Source: Diorhabda sublineata
Lineage: Eukaryota > Arthropoda > Insecta > Coleoptera > Chrysomelidae
Assembly (NCBI RefSeq): GCF_026230105.1
Contig: NC_079478.1
Coordinates: 1,813,653 to 1,877,652, forward strand
DNA length: 64,000 bases
Direction of reading: 5' to 3'
In this document: positions 33,521 through 46,404 of the stretch, in pieces
Layout: each line of letters opens with the position of its first letter
Position numbering within the stretch: the first letter of the stretch is position 1
Made by a program: the position numbers and the translations under genes
Notes under the pieces: model-generated
What the model saw: the letters and a program-made list of their open reading frames with translations, nothing else
The model's database searches: none
What the model was told of the DNA's origin: nothing

Positions 33521-36500
33521 TATTACCAAAAATATCGAAAATATTACCAATGGTTCCAATTTTATTCTACTTTCCAATAACTAGAAGTGGAAAGAATATT
33601 TTCAAACTAACATCAATATGTAATAAATGAATCCATTTAGGATAAATATGTTACTACAAACATTATATTGGATTTTATTCTCTGGTAGCTATAAAGAACT
33701 TCAAGATGTTCTTGATCTCTATGAGGCAGTCGAGTGTTTTAGATTTCAGATTAAGTTTCTAGTATGAAATAGAAAATTGTTGTATCCACTGAGAATGTGC
33801 TTGAAGGACCTGTGAGCCTGACAATTCTCAAGCTGAATTAGGATTGATGAAAGATTCATCGAGGCTTATTTGTTATGGCGATACGAAGATTCATTTCCAT
33901 TGATTCAATTATGCGGTGGAAGCCTGTAGCAAGATCCAAAACAGTTTGGTAGATATCATCTATATTTGGACTATTGGCTGGTGTTTGAAAATGAATCCAT
34001 TTGACTGTATGGACAAAACAAAATTTAGTACAAGTGTTTTTAAGGAAAAGAGATACTTGAAACCCTGTATAGCTCGTCAGTATAAACACGAAGGTAAGCA
34101 GAAGGTAGTTAAGAGTAACTGCGCAACCAAGATCGACTACAGTTTTGAAGATTCAAACTTTTCATGAAGAATACTTTTCAACAGAGTTCATATTTCCTAT
34201 GAATGTTGTCTTAATTATTGGAGTGTTGTTGATCCGATAAGGAGAAGAAGGCAGATGAAGTGAGAAGGTTAAGAAAAAGTTTTTACGAGCAACCAAACAA
34301 TCAAATTTATAGTTGATCATATTGGCTTCAACATAGAGGCTTCCAATGAGGCCGGTACCAAGGCAGATGCAAAAAAAGGTGTTGGGAAGAGTGTCAGACA
34401 GTAGATAAATCAAAAAATCGAAGCTTGGAACTGATGAGAAATCTGTAAATTCTTAGTAATATAATTTCGTTAGAGCCCAATTTATGGTAATTGGAGATAT
34501 TTGGGAAGATCGAGAAAGATGGAAACTGGGAATCGAAAGACGGCGAAGAACGTTTGATGATATGGAGATTTGATGTTCATCCTCTTGAGACAGATGCCTT
34601 TGATTTTATATAGTGATTCGTCCTCCTCGATCACTAATATTATAAACTAATTAAATAATTTCTGCAAATACTTCTCGTTCATTTTTATGCTCTATTTTGT
34701 AAACTTTATTTTATTGGTTTGAAAATAAGGTGCATTAAATTTGAAAATATAATTTAACATACAACTATAAGCAAGAAAGATTTGATAGAACTCTAGAAAC
34801 AGAGAATATCAAAAAAACTCAAGAACGAATAAACTGCTTTCTATTCTAAATTAAAATTGGAAGAGAATAATTATGTCCAATAACTGATTAAACAAAGAAT
34901 AGAGAAGATACTTGGTGATGGGAAAATTATAAGAGTTGATTTCTAAAAATATAACTGGTAATCTAAACGGATTCCAGTTGAACTAAAGATGTCAAATTTA
35001 ACTATGCCTTTTAGAAATGTGAAAAATTTTGGGCTGATTTTATGTATATAGCTTTGGGACTGGGCTAAATAAAAACAAAAACTAACCGCTGATCACAGTT
35101 TATCAAAGAAAATTTGGATAGAATTGTTTTCAAATAATGAATAAATTAATAGAAACAAAAATGCCTGTTTAATAATTCTAGGTCATGGACTCTCAAATTA
35201 ATTGGATCAGTTCGTTCAATTTCATCAATAAAAGATACAATTTATTCATAGTGAATGAATTGTCATTTCCATATGAATCACAATGGCTTCTACGACACTG
35301 GTTGAATATCTTTTGTTAGGGCTATTCAGACTCACGTAACCAGAAAAATTGATTTTTATTTCCATTAAGTTTTCATAGAAGAATATGTAGTAGTGATATG
35401 ACAGATGTACTTTTTGCAGTCAATATTAGATTGATATCATTTATAACGAGAAATTGGATTCCAATATTTTCTATTGAAATTCTCTTGTATATATAACCGT
35501 GGTGGAAATTAATAGGTATTTGTTAGAAATGACATTATAAAAATGATGTTTTTCTATATATGTTATCAAATACACCACAAAATCCACGAGTTTATGTGTA
35601 CAGAAAATATAATGTTACGAACTCGTCCATGACATGGACCGCAAAGCATATCCAGTTCCGGAAGGATCGAAATTTTATGAGCTACCTGAGCGGAAAGCAG
35701 TTTAAGAAATAGTTTAAATAATAACAAAAACATTACAATAATACTGTAATTAATTTTTGTCATATATGAATATCAATCTATTTACCGAAAAAAAATTATC
35801 TGTGGTTGAAAATCTAAGGGATTTAGGATAAGGATGAATTTATAGGTAATTTTTAGTACATTCACACAATTCCAGAGGAATCCACAAAATAGGAAATTTT
35901 AACAATTGCAAATACTACAGGTGGATATCGGATACACAAACAGATCAACGCAAATCTAGATATCAACTTTAAGACTAGAAAAAACTATAGATAAATGAAT
36001 TTACATGCATAAATTGATCTAGAGAAAGCCTTTGAGTTTTATTTTCAATTCAAATAAATCTCTATTGAATCCTGAAGAGCTTTCACACTGTATAAACTGA
36101 AAATGCTGTTTGTTTGTTTTTCTCATCATCATTGCAACAAACTCTCTTTATAAGAAAATTTGAAGAAGTGGTTTCTCTGCAAGAAAAAGGAAAAATTGTC
36201 TTTCAATATTCGCTGGAATACCTTTCTTTCTTTTTTTATACCCATTTCATTATTTTAAGATGTAAATATCAGGACTATCTCATCTCTTCCAACTATCCCG
36301 TGGGAAAACTCCCCTTAAAAACATCCAAGATACACTGAATTCCTAGGATGAAAATTTGATCAGTTTTTTTTTAAAAGTAAGTACATTTGTCTTTTCTCTT
36401 ATTTCAATCGAGATTAGAAAAACGGAAGTGGAATAATTCTATCTTCATTTACAAGTTGTTCTATTACAAAATTCTAAAACTATTTGTGACCTTATTATTT

Positions 36501-37599
36501 TAACTTAATAAGGAAACTAGACATTTTTTCCTGGCGATTCGGGTGTGTAATGTATCGACTAAAAAACCCGACTCATTTTATTTAAACTCCGAAAGCGAGG
36601 CATGTTCATTCGAATGCGCTTCTGGTCCAAAGTGAGCGGAAATATTACGCTTGCATAAATTGCAATACGTTGGTTCAACATACCCATAGCCTTTTCTATC
36701 TCTTTAGCCTTGATCTGACTAGTGCCTAGTACCATTTGGTGGTAGACACTACACATTGTCTAGCTTCTGTTTCATCTACTTATTACACAACCAATATCAC
36801 CTCAATACTCAATTTTTTTCATAATCAGCGTTGTACATCAACAATCTACATAGAAAGGGTTGTAAAACGGCTATTTAGCCATCAACCGCAATACAACATG
36901 AGAATTATATACAAATAACTATAAACAAATATAAAAAATATAATAATTTCTCTATTATTTGCGATATCATCAACTTTGACCCTTATTTCTCATGTATCAC
37001 TTAAAAAAGCTTTGTAAGATGATCTAATTGCCGTAAATTCGATATCTATACCTTCGTTGTAACGATATTAGTGTTTCTTGAAACATCTAGATGATTTATC
37101 CTTTTGATCATCACACTTTTAATTCAGGTATTGATAAGGTAACAAATATATATTTAAGTTGAGAATATGCCGATATTATTTTAATTGATATTTCTTTGAT
37201 CTTCAGGCCTAACTGATTGTTAAACATTCAACGAAAGTTAATTGGAAGTTTGCTATTACTATTTCGATACACACACATAGGAGACAATAAACAATTAAGT
37301 TCTCCATCATTTAACAAAATTAATCAAAGACAGAATTATAGGTTGTCGAAGTCAATTCGACAGGCGGAAATAGGTACGTTCACTGGTTTCCTGTTGATTG
37401 AAGATATGAGTTATGCTGGATATAGTTAAATAAATTGCTAATAATACAAAACGATATTTGAAAACGTCTAAATTATCATTAAAATGGGTTCAATTAGAGC
37501 ATAGCAAATAAGAACTCCTTCAGAATGTTTCACTTAGTAATTGGTTTCCACACAATAGTGATCGAGTTCATTACAAGATCTTCTGGATGATTGATAGGC
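33521..37599. other. No recognisable feature
   Basis: About 4 kb of AT-rich sequence. Overlapping open frames on both strands at 33856-34413 (77, 83 and 83 codons) have balanced composition but no motif I recognise. A segment near 34490-34560 (EDRERWKLGIERRR) vaguely resembles a LINE tail and is too weak to call. The minus frame at 36559-36756 is also unrecognised. Confidence 0.3.
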
Positions 37600-37785
37600 A
37601 GCGGAGAACCAATTTTTTGGCCAGCTCAATCACCGAGATGAACACAGAATTTAGAAGATTTAGAAAAAAAACCTTTTCTACAAAGAATCTACAGTACTAA
37701 ATGGCATACTAAAAGAAGCGTGGAGAAATTTAGATTGTTTAATGTATTTAGTACGACAGAGAAACAATAATGGAATGGAAAAAAG
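37600..37785 (+). mobile_element. Tc1-like transposase C-terminal scrap
   Basis: PIFWPAQSP (about 37609-37635), then after a shift EMNTEFRRFRKK, resembles WPAQSPDLNPIENLWxxLKR. Further on, ILKEAWRNLDCLMYLVRQRN resembles the terminal xxxEWxxIxxxxLxxLVxSMxxR segment. Identity is low and the catalytic Glu position is unclear. Confidence 0.42.
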
Positions 37786-38199
37786 GATAAAATTAACGTA
37801 TAAACGTAAAAACAATTCTTTAAATTAATAAAGTTCCACTACAACAAGCACAACGTTTCTTTTTCTCCACTTGAAGAGTATAATTTCATTTAAAGATATG
37901 ACTAACCACGACCATCGTCTATTCTATTGGCACGATCTTTTCATTGTCTTCTTCTAGTTTTTTTAGTAAAATCTTGAACAATCAGTCTAATACTATGTTA
38001 TGATCGATAACTACCCTTTTTATGTTTGTTTATAATAGTGCTAATTAGAGGTAACTGACTTTTATTAAAGTTTATCTACATAACCTACTACCATCATACC
38101 TTTTGGTATAATAAGCGGCATGTTGATGGAAATAACATTATGCTGAGGAAACTTAGAAGACTGAGTATTGTAAATGAATAAGGAAACAAAACTAGCAGA
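37786..38199. other. No recognisable feature
   Basis: AT-rich spacer. Nothing recognised. Confidence 0.3.
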
Positions 38200-38375
38200 A
38201 TAATCCGGTTTCAACCAAAAACAATCTACAGACAGGAAGTTTCAGGTGAAGGCTGCGAACGAGAAATCGAAGAGCAGTAGGCGGTAGTACCGCAAGGAAC
38301 GGAACTATCAGCGATGTTTGTAACATATACATAGCGGACATCCCAAAAACGAAAAACACCATCACAGTAACTTAA
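38200..38375 (+). mobile_element. Jockey-like LINE RT scrap
   Basis: KFQVKAANEKS (about 38237-38270) resembles the xRxFxVKVxxxxS block before the RT fingers-palm loop. Then VPQGTELSAMF (about 38288-38320) resembles GVPQGSVLSPxL, and in a shifted frame NIYIADIPKTKNTITV (about 38322-38370) is nearly the Jockey NIYTADIPKTxNTTxA block. The expected YADD box just after is eroded. Confidence 0.6.
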
Positions 38376-38449
38376 TTAGAAAATCGCAAGCACGTTGTAG
38401 TTGAGCCGATCTAACATTATTTTTATTAAATATTGCCACTACTTAAGAT
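38376..38449. other. Spacer between LINE scrap and mariner
   Basis: Likely includes the mariner 5' end, which could not be defined. Confidence 0.2.
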
Positions 38450-39540
38450 ATGGCAAAATAAAACATCTTAAAGTTCGTTTAAAGATGGACGTTAGATCAT
38501 TTTCTATAAGTTTCGACGTGGATTAAAGCAACAGCAGTGCATCGATCAACTCGATTCTACTTCTGGTAATGAAACACCATCTCAATTCCATCGTGGTCAC
38601 ACTTCGCTATAGGATTCATTCCCTGAAGGTCGTCCAAGATCGTCATGTGACATGTGATTGGGGCATACTTGGTCGTTAGTTCCATTCACATACATTAAAT
38701 ATTGCATGAACATTTAGCACCGCTCAATTTCAAAATCGGTCAAAAAAATCTCGTGTGGATTTGTGCAAAGAAAGACTATAAATAATTAATCGCGGTACTT
38801 CAAAAGACGTCTACAAGAATCCGAAAGTAAACAACAATCTTCTTTCAAAACGAGCAAAATCTAACTATAGTAGGAGAGTAGGAGTAAGCACAACTACAAG
38901 AGCTCGTAATGACCTGGAACTGGAACGCAAGCTGTGAATAGTCTGAATGAGTGGGCACAATAGATCTTAAGGTCGCAGTACAATCTACACCATCAATTAA
39001 TTAATTGCATGTTAAGATTTACTTTCAAAGATGAATGAAAAATAGATATTATTGTAGAAAAATATGAATTGGTATAATGAGGTATAGTAAGACATCAATT
39101 ACACTTAGTGTAGAATCCAATATGTGCAGAAATATCCATGAGATATCCTAAAGATTGAAAACCAAAGCAAAATTGTGAAGATTAGTTGGGTCAACCTCCA
39201 CTGAAACATTAAAATCCTGTAAGAGCAGCATCTTTGTTAATGAGTTTCAATAATCTATACATCAAATTATGGATTGCTTATAAATTACCTAAATTCTGAT
39301 TGGTAAACCAGCATTTGTTTGCCAAAAGTGTTAGGGAGAAACCAATCGCAGAAGACGAATCATTCTCCACTATGACAATGCCAGCTTTCAAACATCATTC
39401 AAAACAAAAACGTTTTTGAACAGTTTCGAATTGATGGATCATCCATTGCACTGTATTTGTTTGGTTCTGCTACCGCAGATAAAAAATAATTGCAAGGTTA
39501 ACGTGTGTCCAATAAAAAAAGTTTATGTTTGCTTTGTCAA
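38450..39540 (+). mobile_element. Mariner relic split by about 300 bp
   Basis: The 5' part reads FRRGLKQQQCIDQLDSTSGN followed by ETPSQ (about 38505-38582), then FPEGRPRSS, SKKSRVDLCKERL, NRGTSKDVYK (about 38738-38830), and ESKQQSSFQNEQNLTIV (about 38820-38870), equivalent to ESKQQSTVWVFQDEPNPTKV. Text equivalent to GHVATV appears near 38949. The 3' part resumes at about 39288 with NSDW*TSICLPKVLG, equivalent to VNSEWYTTICLPxVF, then RRRIILHYDNASFQTSFKTK (second catalytic Asp box), FELMDHP, and IKNNCKVN. The SPDLAP box is eroded. The middle segment of about 38985-39285 does not fit the protein. Same subfamily as the 6.96 kb relic. Confidence 0.8.
38985..39285. other. Unidentified insert inside the mariner relic
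   Basis: These about 300 bp separate two mariner segments that are adjacent in the family. They are AT-rich with no coding motif. Left and right limits are estimates from where transposase-like text stops and resumes. No clean inverted repeat or target duplication was seen by eye. Confidence 0.5.
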
Positions 39541-40899
39541 TTAGCTACGATCCTCCCTCTACCAATCAAGTTACTTCCGAGGTAGAAAACATGCTGTTTA
39601 CTTAATAACGACATTTTCGAATGAAATTAAAATTGATTTTCTGGAGTGTCTTCAATTTCCAAAATTGTCAATCAAGTTTTTCGGTCACAAAATTGCAAAA
39701 GTATCTATCAGCATTGTCTTCATAAAAGTTCTTTAGTGGTCTACAATCTTTCAAGAATAAATTCTATACCATCATCTATCAGAACGCTTTTAAAATATTC
39801 ACATCACATTTTTATTAGTCACCAAACAACTTCTATCTAATCTAAATGCTTTTTGTGTACCTTCCTCCGTACAAGTGTCACCTGTTCCATAATACATAGC
39901 AATGGATTGAATTGGTTATAAATAACACAGTTATCTTTGAACTGCCGATATCTCGTGGAACTGCTGTCGACTATTCGACCGGCTTTGGACCTTTACAATT
40001 ATTAGGATAAGATAAATCGGTATGTTTACAAGGATTATTCCAAGTGCCGTAGCTGTAATTAACAGGTATTCGCACTTATTTATCTTAAAGGAAGAAGATA
40101 TATACGTACATGCAATTTAACAAGCACGTTAGATGATAAGTAGGATTAAAAACAGTGGTGGATTCCAATGGAAAATGTCATTAGTATAAACATGTTGTAC
40201 AGGGAAGGCTCTGGCTGCACAAAGAAATTAATTTCATGTTGATTGTTCACAGTTAGATGAAGAAAGTGCAAAGAAAAACAGAACAATCGTCTGTGTCAAG
40301 GTTTCAAGGTTTTCAACCAAACAATGACGAAGAATTTATTTCAGTTAAAACAAAAATTTCATATTATTTATTCTAGATTTATCTAGAATTTTGTTTATAA
40401 AGTGAGCGTAATCATCCACACTATGATATTTTATTAAATTCTGATCAAGTTTCCACAGTATTTAAATGTCCTTCTGAATCCAGAAAACTAATTCAATCAA
40501 ACATTGCTTTAAGCAAAAAATGCACTGACTTCATGTCGCTAGAAGTTTTTTCTTTATTATTTTTGAAACAATATTGACCTACCTTTTTCCTCAGGATCAT
40601 GACATCCTTCATCTTCAATCCAAACATTAAAACCCCCTTTGCCACTCGATTTCAGTGCTGGACCTGAATGAACTACCAAATTCTACGTCTAGATTTGTCA
40701 TAGGTAAAAAAGTTTCACCAGTAGAAACATAATTTTTTCCTTTTCTTCAAAACCTTTCTACATGGAAAGTAGGATCCATTTTGTTAGGATTATGTTATTT
40801 CTGGAATAGCCCTAGTATAAGAATGCTTGTCCTCTACAGCACTGAGAGTATGGTGCCTTTTGAAACTGGAAATACTGGTGGTAATTGAAGATTACTCAT
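39541..40899. other. No recognisable feature
   Basis: AT-rich. Nothing recognised. Confidence 0.3.
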
Positions 40900-41475
40900 G
40901 AATGAGTCAAACAGATAACAGGAAAGTTGCAATAACTACGATCTAGGTAGGATTTCGGAAAAGGTTTCACCAGATATCGATAAGGTAAATATCGAAAGCT
41001 CGCAAGATAAAAGTTGATGGCGGGTTGGCTCCATATTTGATTATAAAACGTCATATGGAGTAAAGTGAAAAGATGAGGTAGTCCGAAATTTTCGTCGAGA
41101 GTCTTGAAGAGACCAACGGTTCTTCGTACTCTGTTCAAAGTATGCCGCCCATCTGGAAGCTTGAGTGGATAAACCTCTTTCCTGGGGATCTCGTAACATT
41201 CTCTTCAAAGCGTTAAGTGGAAATTTCGTGGCAGTAGTCTTACGTTCAGGGTGTTGTGTTTTTTGAGAATTGATAGTCACCATCCACTTACAATGCGGAA
41301 ATTGAATTATTGATATTGATTTCAGAATCGGACGTTTAGAGAAAGTATCGTCCGCATATTTTGGACCGTTTCTAAGGATGTCGAAGTGCTGTAATATCAT
41401 GCGTATAAATAATGTATGGTAAGAGGATTAGTATTGAGCCTTGTGGTACGCCAGATCAAATCGAAAGCCACCTGA
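40900..41475 (-). mobile_element. Jockey-like LINE RT remnant
   Basis: Minus strand: SGVPQGSILILLPYIIYTHD (about 41400-41465), equivalent to GVPQGSILxPLLYNIYTxDI. After a shift comes GPKYADDTFSKRP (about 41335-41372) with an intact YADD catalytic box, then WMVTINSQKTQH (about 41255-41290), equivalent to WRLKINxQKTQ. Farther on, RTVGLFKTLDENFGLPH and LLHMTFYNQIWS (about 41025-41130) align with the post-RT xxxLLYNTYIRPxLxYAxPVW region. One frame is open for 119 codons, so this is less decayed than most neighbours, but it is truncated on both sides. Confidence 0.75.
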
Positions 41476-44400
41476 GCGGAAGATTCTATCCGAGACGTTC
41501 ATGTGGAGCGATAACAATCAGGTGCTCAATACTCTAAAACATTTATGAGCAATATAACATGAAAACAGTCAATATATGATAATTATTGTGACATAAATTG
41601 TGAAGAACGGTTTCAAAATTTAAATTACCACTTCCCTCTCGTATTAACATTAAGCAGCTTATGGAAAAGGAAAAATCTGACAATTAGCGGAACTCTCTCA
41701 TTGAACATCCTTGTCTACAAGTACAAGTTGGAATGGATTCATCGATAGTAAATAATTTATTATACCTGTTTGGTGCAGCATCGCCAACTTAACAATATAA
41801 TTAGACCCTGTGATTTATAGTTACCTTCAGTTTAAGATCGAGACAAAATTCCACCAAACGATTATTTTCCTAGATAATACTGGAAAATATATTAAGTCAA
41901 TTCTTCTATATATTATATTTTAAGTTATAATTAATGATAGAAAAATTGAAGGAAAATGAATCCCTTCAATCAAAAAGCTAATATTTCAAATTAGTGATTC
42001 TTTACTTTATTCATTGTCGGTTTAAAGAGATATAAACTCTTTTTTTATATATGTTATATACAAAACCTTGAACCACATGAATCTACTGTTCCCAGTTTAA
42101 AACTTGAGCATCTTCTTGTATCGATTTAACTCTTGGTGGAATAATCAAATGTAAGTCACTAGGATTCTCAAGCAGGCTAGTACACAAGGTATAAATTACC
42201 TACTTGACAAAATCTTAGAACTGATTAAAAGTTTTAACGTACATTTATAATTTGCTGAATTGACTTTTTCCTGTTTGTTTGCCAACGTTAGATTCGCAAA
42301 TTACGATATGGCAGCTATTATTTTCTTACTTATAAAATATTGAGATATACCTGCGAGCTTTGACATCAAAATAATCGAATCGTTTTTCATAAAAATCATG
42401 AAATAATCTAGCTATTATCCGGGGATCAGCACACTGAAAATGATATTTCCCATTATTTTTTTCAAATCAGAAAAAGACAAAGCTAAAATTGCTGAAGAAT
42501 TAATACTAGAAACTAGGCTTTGTAAAGAGGAGAATCTACTTGAAGATAAAACTAAATTGAGACAACTCATTACTAAACACAAACAAGTTACGTAATTAAT
42601 AGCGATCCTGGAAATTGCGAAAATTGACAAAAAGTAGGAGGAATCTATTATACTATGGGAACCAGTGCATTTCGACTGAATGTATACATCCCATACGAGA
42701 ATGTGTATAATGAAAAGCCTCACTGGATTGCCCTCTTCTTCAGCGAAGGTGATTTGGTCGAAGCGATTTGTTCTTCTTTTTGTCCTTCTGTATTTCTGTT
42801 TCTATTTGTACTTCCAGTGTTTATATGTTTATAATACCAATTCAAAATACCTGAAAGTGACTCTGGATAGAATAATAGCCTTCAAGAAAAACAACAAAAT
42901 CACAAAATAAAAGTCTTCCCCCACAATTACGAAGGATAACCAATATCATTTGGTGTTCGAAACCGGTCACTCTTAAAAATACAAAGGAAAATGTGTTGTT
43001 CCACTTTGTCATAGCTCAGTCTCTGCAAAACAAATATTGCTGCAAAGAATATAACCAAGAAGATCCACCGTGACTGTAATCAAGAGGACCCAAGACTATA
43101 ACACAATCAACAACCAGCAATTCTGCACTTGGCTTCTCCTACGTTCCACTATGCTCATCTTTGTCACACCAAAACCTCCCTGTCTCCATACCTGGAGTCT
43201 TCCGCATGTATCTAAATAAGCTAATGATGAGTTATGATCCCCATACGACAGTAGTCAATTGGGGTTACCTCACCGCGGACGATATCTTTTAGCAATTCAA
43301 AACCCTACTCATTTATTGATGTACCTGAACTTACCTGTAACCAGGTATTATTCAAGTATGTTCACATTGAACCAACAAATAAAAATATGCTCTGATTACG
43401 CTAATAATAAGGTAAGTACAGAAGGACTTTTAAATTAGGATTATAAGGACTTAAAATCATCATTTTGGTTGTATTTAGTAGAATTAAACTTGAGGATACA
43501 AGTTTGAATAGAATCTAGAACTTATAATTTACGAATGCTGAATAATTTTCCTACACGTTAAATTATTAAAAATATCCAAATAAGACTTTATAATTAATAA
43601 CAATATATGTTGTTGTAGGTACTTTATTTTCAATTTAAAGCAATAATTAATAACAATTGTTTCAGATAAATGATCTGTGCTATCAGACGGAAACGATCAC
43701 GTAATGATAGTATCATTTTTGCAAGTACGAGTTTATAAATCAACTGAATACACCTCTAATTAGGTTCTAACAACGATGGCGATAAAAGACTATTAGCATT
43801 CATTAAATTTCAATTGTTCGACCACTTGAAAATCGTTAAAATGACATTGACCTGTTTGTTTATGACTGTTTTTTTTTCTACTTTACGGGCATTGTTAAAA
43901 TAAATAAACACATTGAATCGGAACATCCTTTTAACTAGGGATATAATTTAAAAAATCAATAAAAATAATTCGCGTTGAATTAATAAATAAATACATAAAT
44001 AATTATGTAGTAAAGTTGCAAATTGCACTGAATTGGAATTTTTGGAACCTTAGGTGATATTCATACTAAACACACTGTTTAACTTTCCTTACCTGTTAGT
44101 AAACATGTTTTGAACTTTCTCTAAAAGTCAGAAAACCTGTTAAATTGTAATGAATCCTTTCGGAATAGCTCTAAGCAAAGCAATTGGATCTTGAAAACCT
44201 TTGAACACGTTGAAAACGCAGTGATGCATTTATGTATATAAACAGTTATGAAAACGGTTCCCATTTAAAGACATATCTCTTGAGAATGCAAAAAACGCAC
44301 ATACAAATGCTTTTAGAAGTGAAGAACATCCAGTTTGTAGCTCTAATAACTGAAGTATTCTGCTAGATTTTGAAAAACTTTGATGAAAACTCACCCGAAA

Positions 44401-45879
44401 AAGTTCTAGCAAATATCTTCCGTTGAGATCGTAACGAAGCAACTTAATGCCTATAAGAATTTTTTGAAATATTTATAGATAACTTTTAAATAAAATACCA
44501 TATTCTGAAAAACTACATAGTACGAAAAAACCCTTGTCTATATGGTTTATATTGAACAAAGGAAGTCGAAATAATAATCCCGAGGATGTTAAGCAAAACA
44601 GCTTAAAACGATTCGATTGTTCTTAACTCCGAATTAGGAATGGAACAAAACTTGCGCAACAGTTATAACCATTGATGGGTTAGAAATTGAAATTATACAG
44701 TGTTGAAATAATGAGTTTACCTTCCGTCTCTTGGACTTTTTGGTGTTGACAAATCGATGATACTGGAACTGTTGATGTTTCAGAACATATACTTCTTCGA
44801 TTTATACTTAAATGAGTATTAGTAGGTAGCAACTTATATTAGGTAGATGACACAAAACCGTAGTATTATCTGTAGTAGAATTCCCATTGAAACAAATAGA
44901 TTTTTTTGTTGAAGAATTTTTATAATTTATGAATATATTCCACAGAATACAAGTTGAATCTCACGTATTAGAAATCATCAAGAGCTCCAGATTTTCTGAT
45001 TCCTGGAGGTCTTTTAGATACAATATCTTGAATATTTAACTCATTTATTGATATCAAGGAGGAACCATTTCTGAATCATTTGAGTTGCTCAACTATTGCA
45101 GTCATTTGAATTACTGATTGCTAGAAAAAATTGGAAAACAAAAATCATCGACAGATAACAATGACTTACAAATTATTTATAATAAGTTCATTATTAGTAA
45201 ATAAACTTTCAACGGTCCAATTATTATATAATCATGACAAATATCGTTCGAAAACTCGAAAAAGATCGATTATTATTTTTTAATAGTAAGAATCCATTAT
45301 ATTCGAAGTTCTTGCGATATTATAAGTGATTATTTCAAATAATAACATAAATATTTTGGTAGCAATCGCGTATTTGTCAACAACCATCTCTTTCCACAAC
45401 CTATTTATAATATAAAAGTGAAATAATCAGGATAACAATCATTTTTTTTAAACTCCTGTATATTTACATAAATTCCATTGTCACTAATTTCCTTGCCCTA
45501 CATATTTCGTAAATATTCTTGAACAAATAATTTTCGTGAAGCGCCGCTGACCATATGCGTTAGGCGATGATGGGTGTCCGACCATTCATCAACCGTCCAA
45601 TTGATGTAATCAGTGACTGACATCGCTCGTTTAATTTATATCCTATTCTTTTATTAAAAAGTCAAATATTTGAATTGTTCACCATGTGTATAATCCAAAT
45701 AATGGACATTATTTGAAATATTTATATTTATAAACTGCATTTATAAATCTTCTGTATAAATACAACGAATTTCAACTAATCTATAAACAACATCAATATT
45801 AGATATCTGACTATGTAAAATAACTTTGATTCTAACTTCGAAATACATTCGTGAGCAAAAAATTCGTCTAACGACCTCA
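41476..45879. other. Long stretch without recognisable genes
   Basis: About 4.4 kb of AT-rich sequence. A charged plus-strand segment near 42460-42600 (SEKDKAKIAEELILETRLCK) is suggestive of a coiled coil and could be LINE ORF1 or a chance frame. A GC-richer patch at 43090-43290 has no open frame. Minus frames at 42415-42723 and 44230-44442 are unrecognised. Confidence 0.3.
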
Positions 45880-46192
45880 GGAGAAAGAAGCATATGCTTG
45901 CATGATAGAGGTAGAAGAAGACCTGGAGAAAGATTTGCGTAGTAGCTTTTGGAGGAAGTTTCTAGATGGTTAAAGTTGAAGCAAAAACCTAGATGGTTTT
46001 TATTGAAACTAGCGATGTAGCACGGGTATTAACCAGAGGACCACGTCGTACCATGCCAGTTTTATCTGCAAAAACCTCATCCTAATGCTGGTCAATGCCC
46101 GTCCACGTACTGCAGGTTCCATACCTCAGTATTCACAGGATGTTGGATTGGCCAGCGCATAGCCTGGACTTCAATCCTATCGAGCATTTATA
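45880..46192 (+). mobile_element. Tc1-like transposase middle and C-terminal relic
   Basis: RGRRRPGERFA (45907-45939) resembles xxRRxGERYA. VAFGGSF (about 45941-45962) resembles xxFGGGSVMVW. MLVNARPRTA (46085-46115) is the QQDNARPHTA box with the catalytic Asp replaced by Val. LDWPAHSLDFNPIEHL (46143-46190) retains the final catalytic Glu. The relic ends where mariner text begins. Confidence 0.75.
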
Positions 46193-46404
46193 AAATGAAG
46201 GCCCCACACATCTTTAGCAACACGTGGGAAGTGATGCAACGTCCCCGATACAGCCCCGATCTGGCACCATCTGATAAACATTTATTTAACAATTTACAAA
46301 ATTTTTTGATTGATAAATTTTCAAAAATGATTATGACCTCCAATCGCACCTGGTTCAGTTTTTTGCTGATAAGGACTAGAAATTTTATGAGGGCGGTATC
46401 ATGA
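46193..46404 (+). mobile_element. Mariner C-terminal fragment abutting Tc1
   Basis: NTWEVMQRPRYSPDLAPSDK followed by HLFNNLQNFLIDKFSKM corresponds to the mariner WEVLPHPPYSPDLAPSDYHLFxxLQNxLxGKxFxS region, third catalytic Asp included. It runs to a C-terminal RNFMRAVS segment resembling the KxFYxRGI end. The frame is open for 69 codons. It follows the Tc1-like relic with almost no spacer. Confidence 0.78.

Noticed and set aside
33856..34413. Three overlapping open frames on both strands that might indicate a host exon
   Set aside because: Being open on both strands is typical of chance in this composition; no motif or splice pair was convincing.
34490..34560. EDRERWKLGIERRR segment resembling a LINE C-terminal tail
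   Set aside because: Too short, and no RT or upstream tail motif is nearby.
40153..40168. CAGTGGTGGATTCCA as another hAT end
   Set aside because: No complementary end or 8-bp duplication found, and it diverges from the 28.7 kb hAT ends after the first bases.
42460..42600. Charged helical segment that could be LINE ORF1 coiled coil or a host exon
   Set aside because: No second motif in order, and the frame is stopped on both sides; composition alone is not enough.
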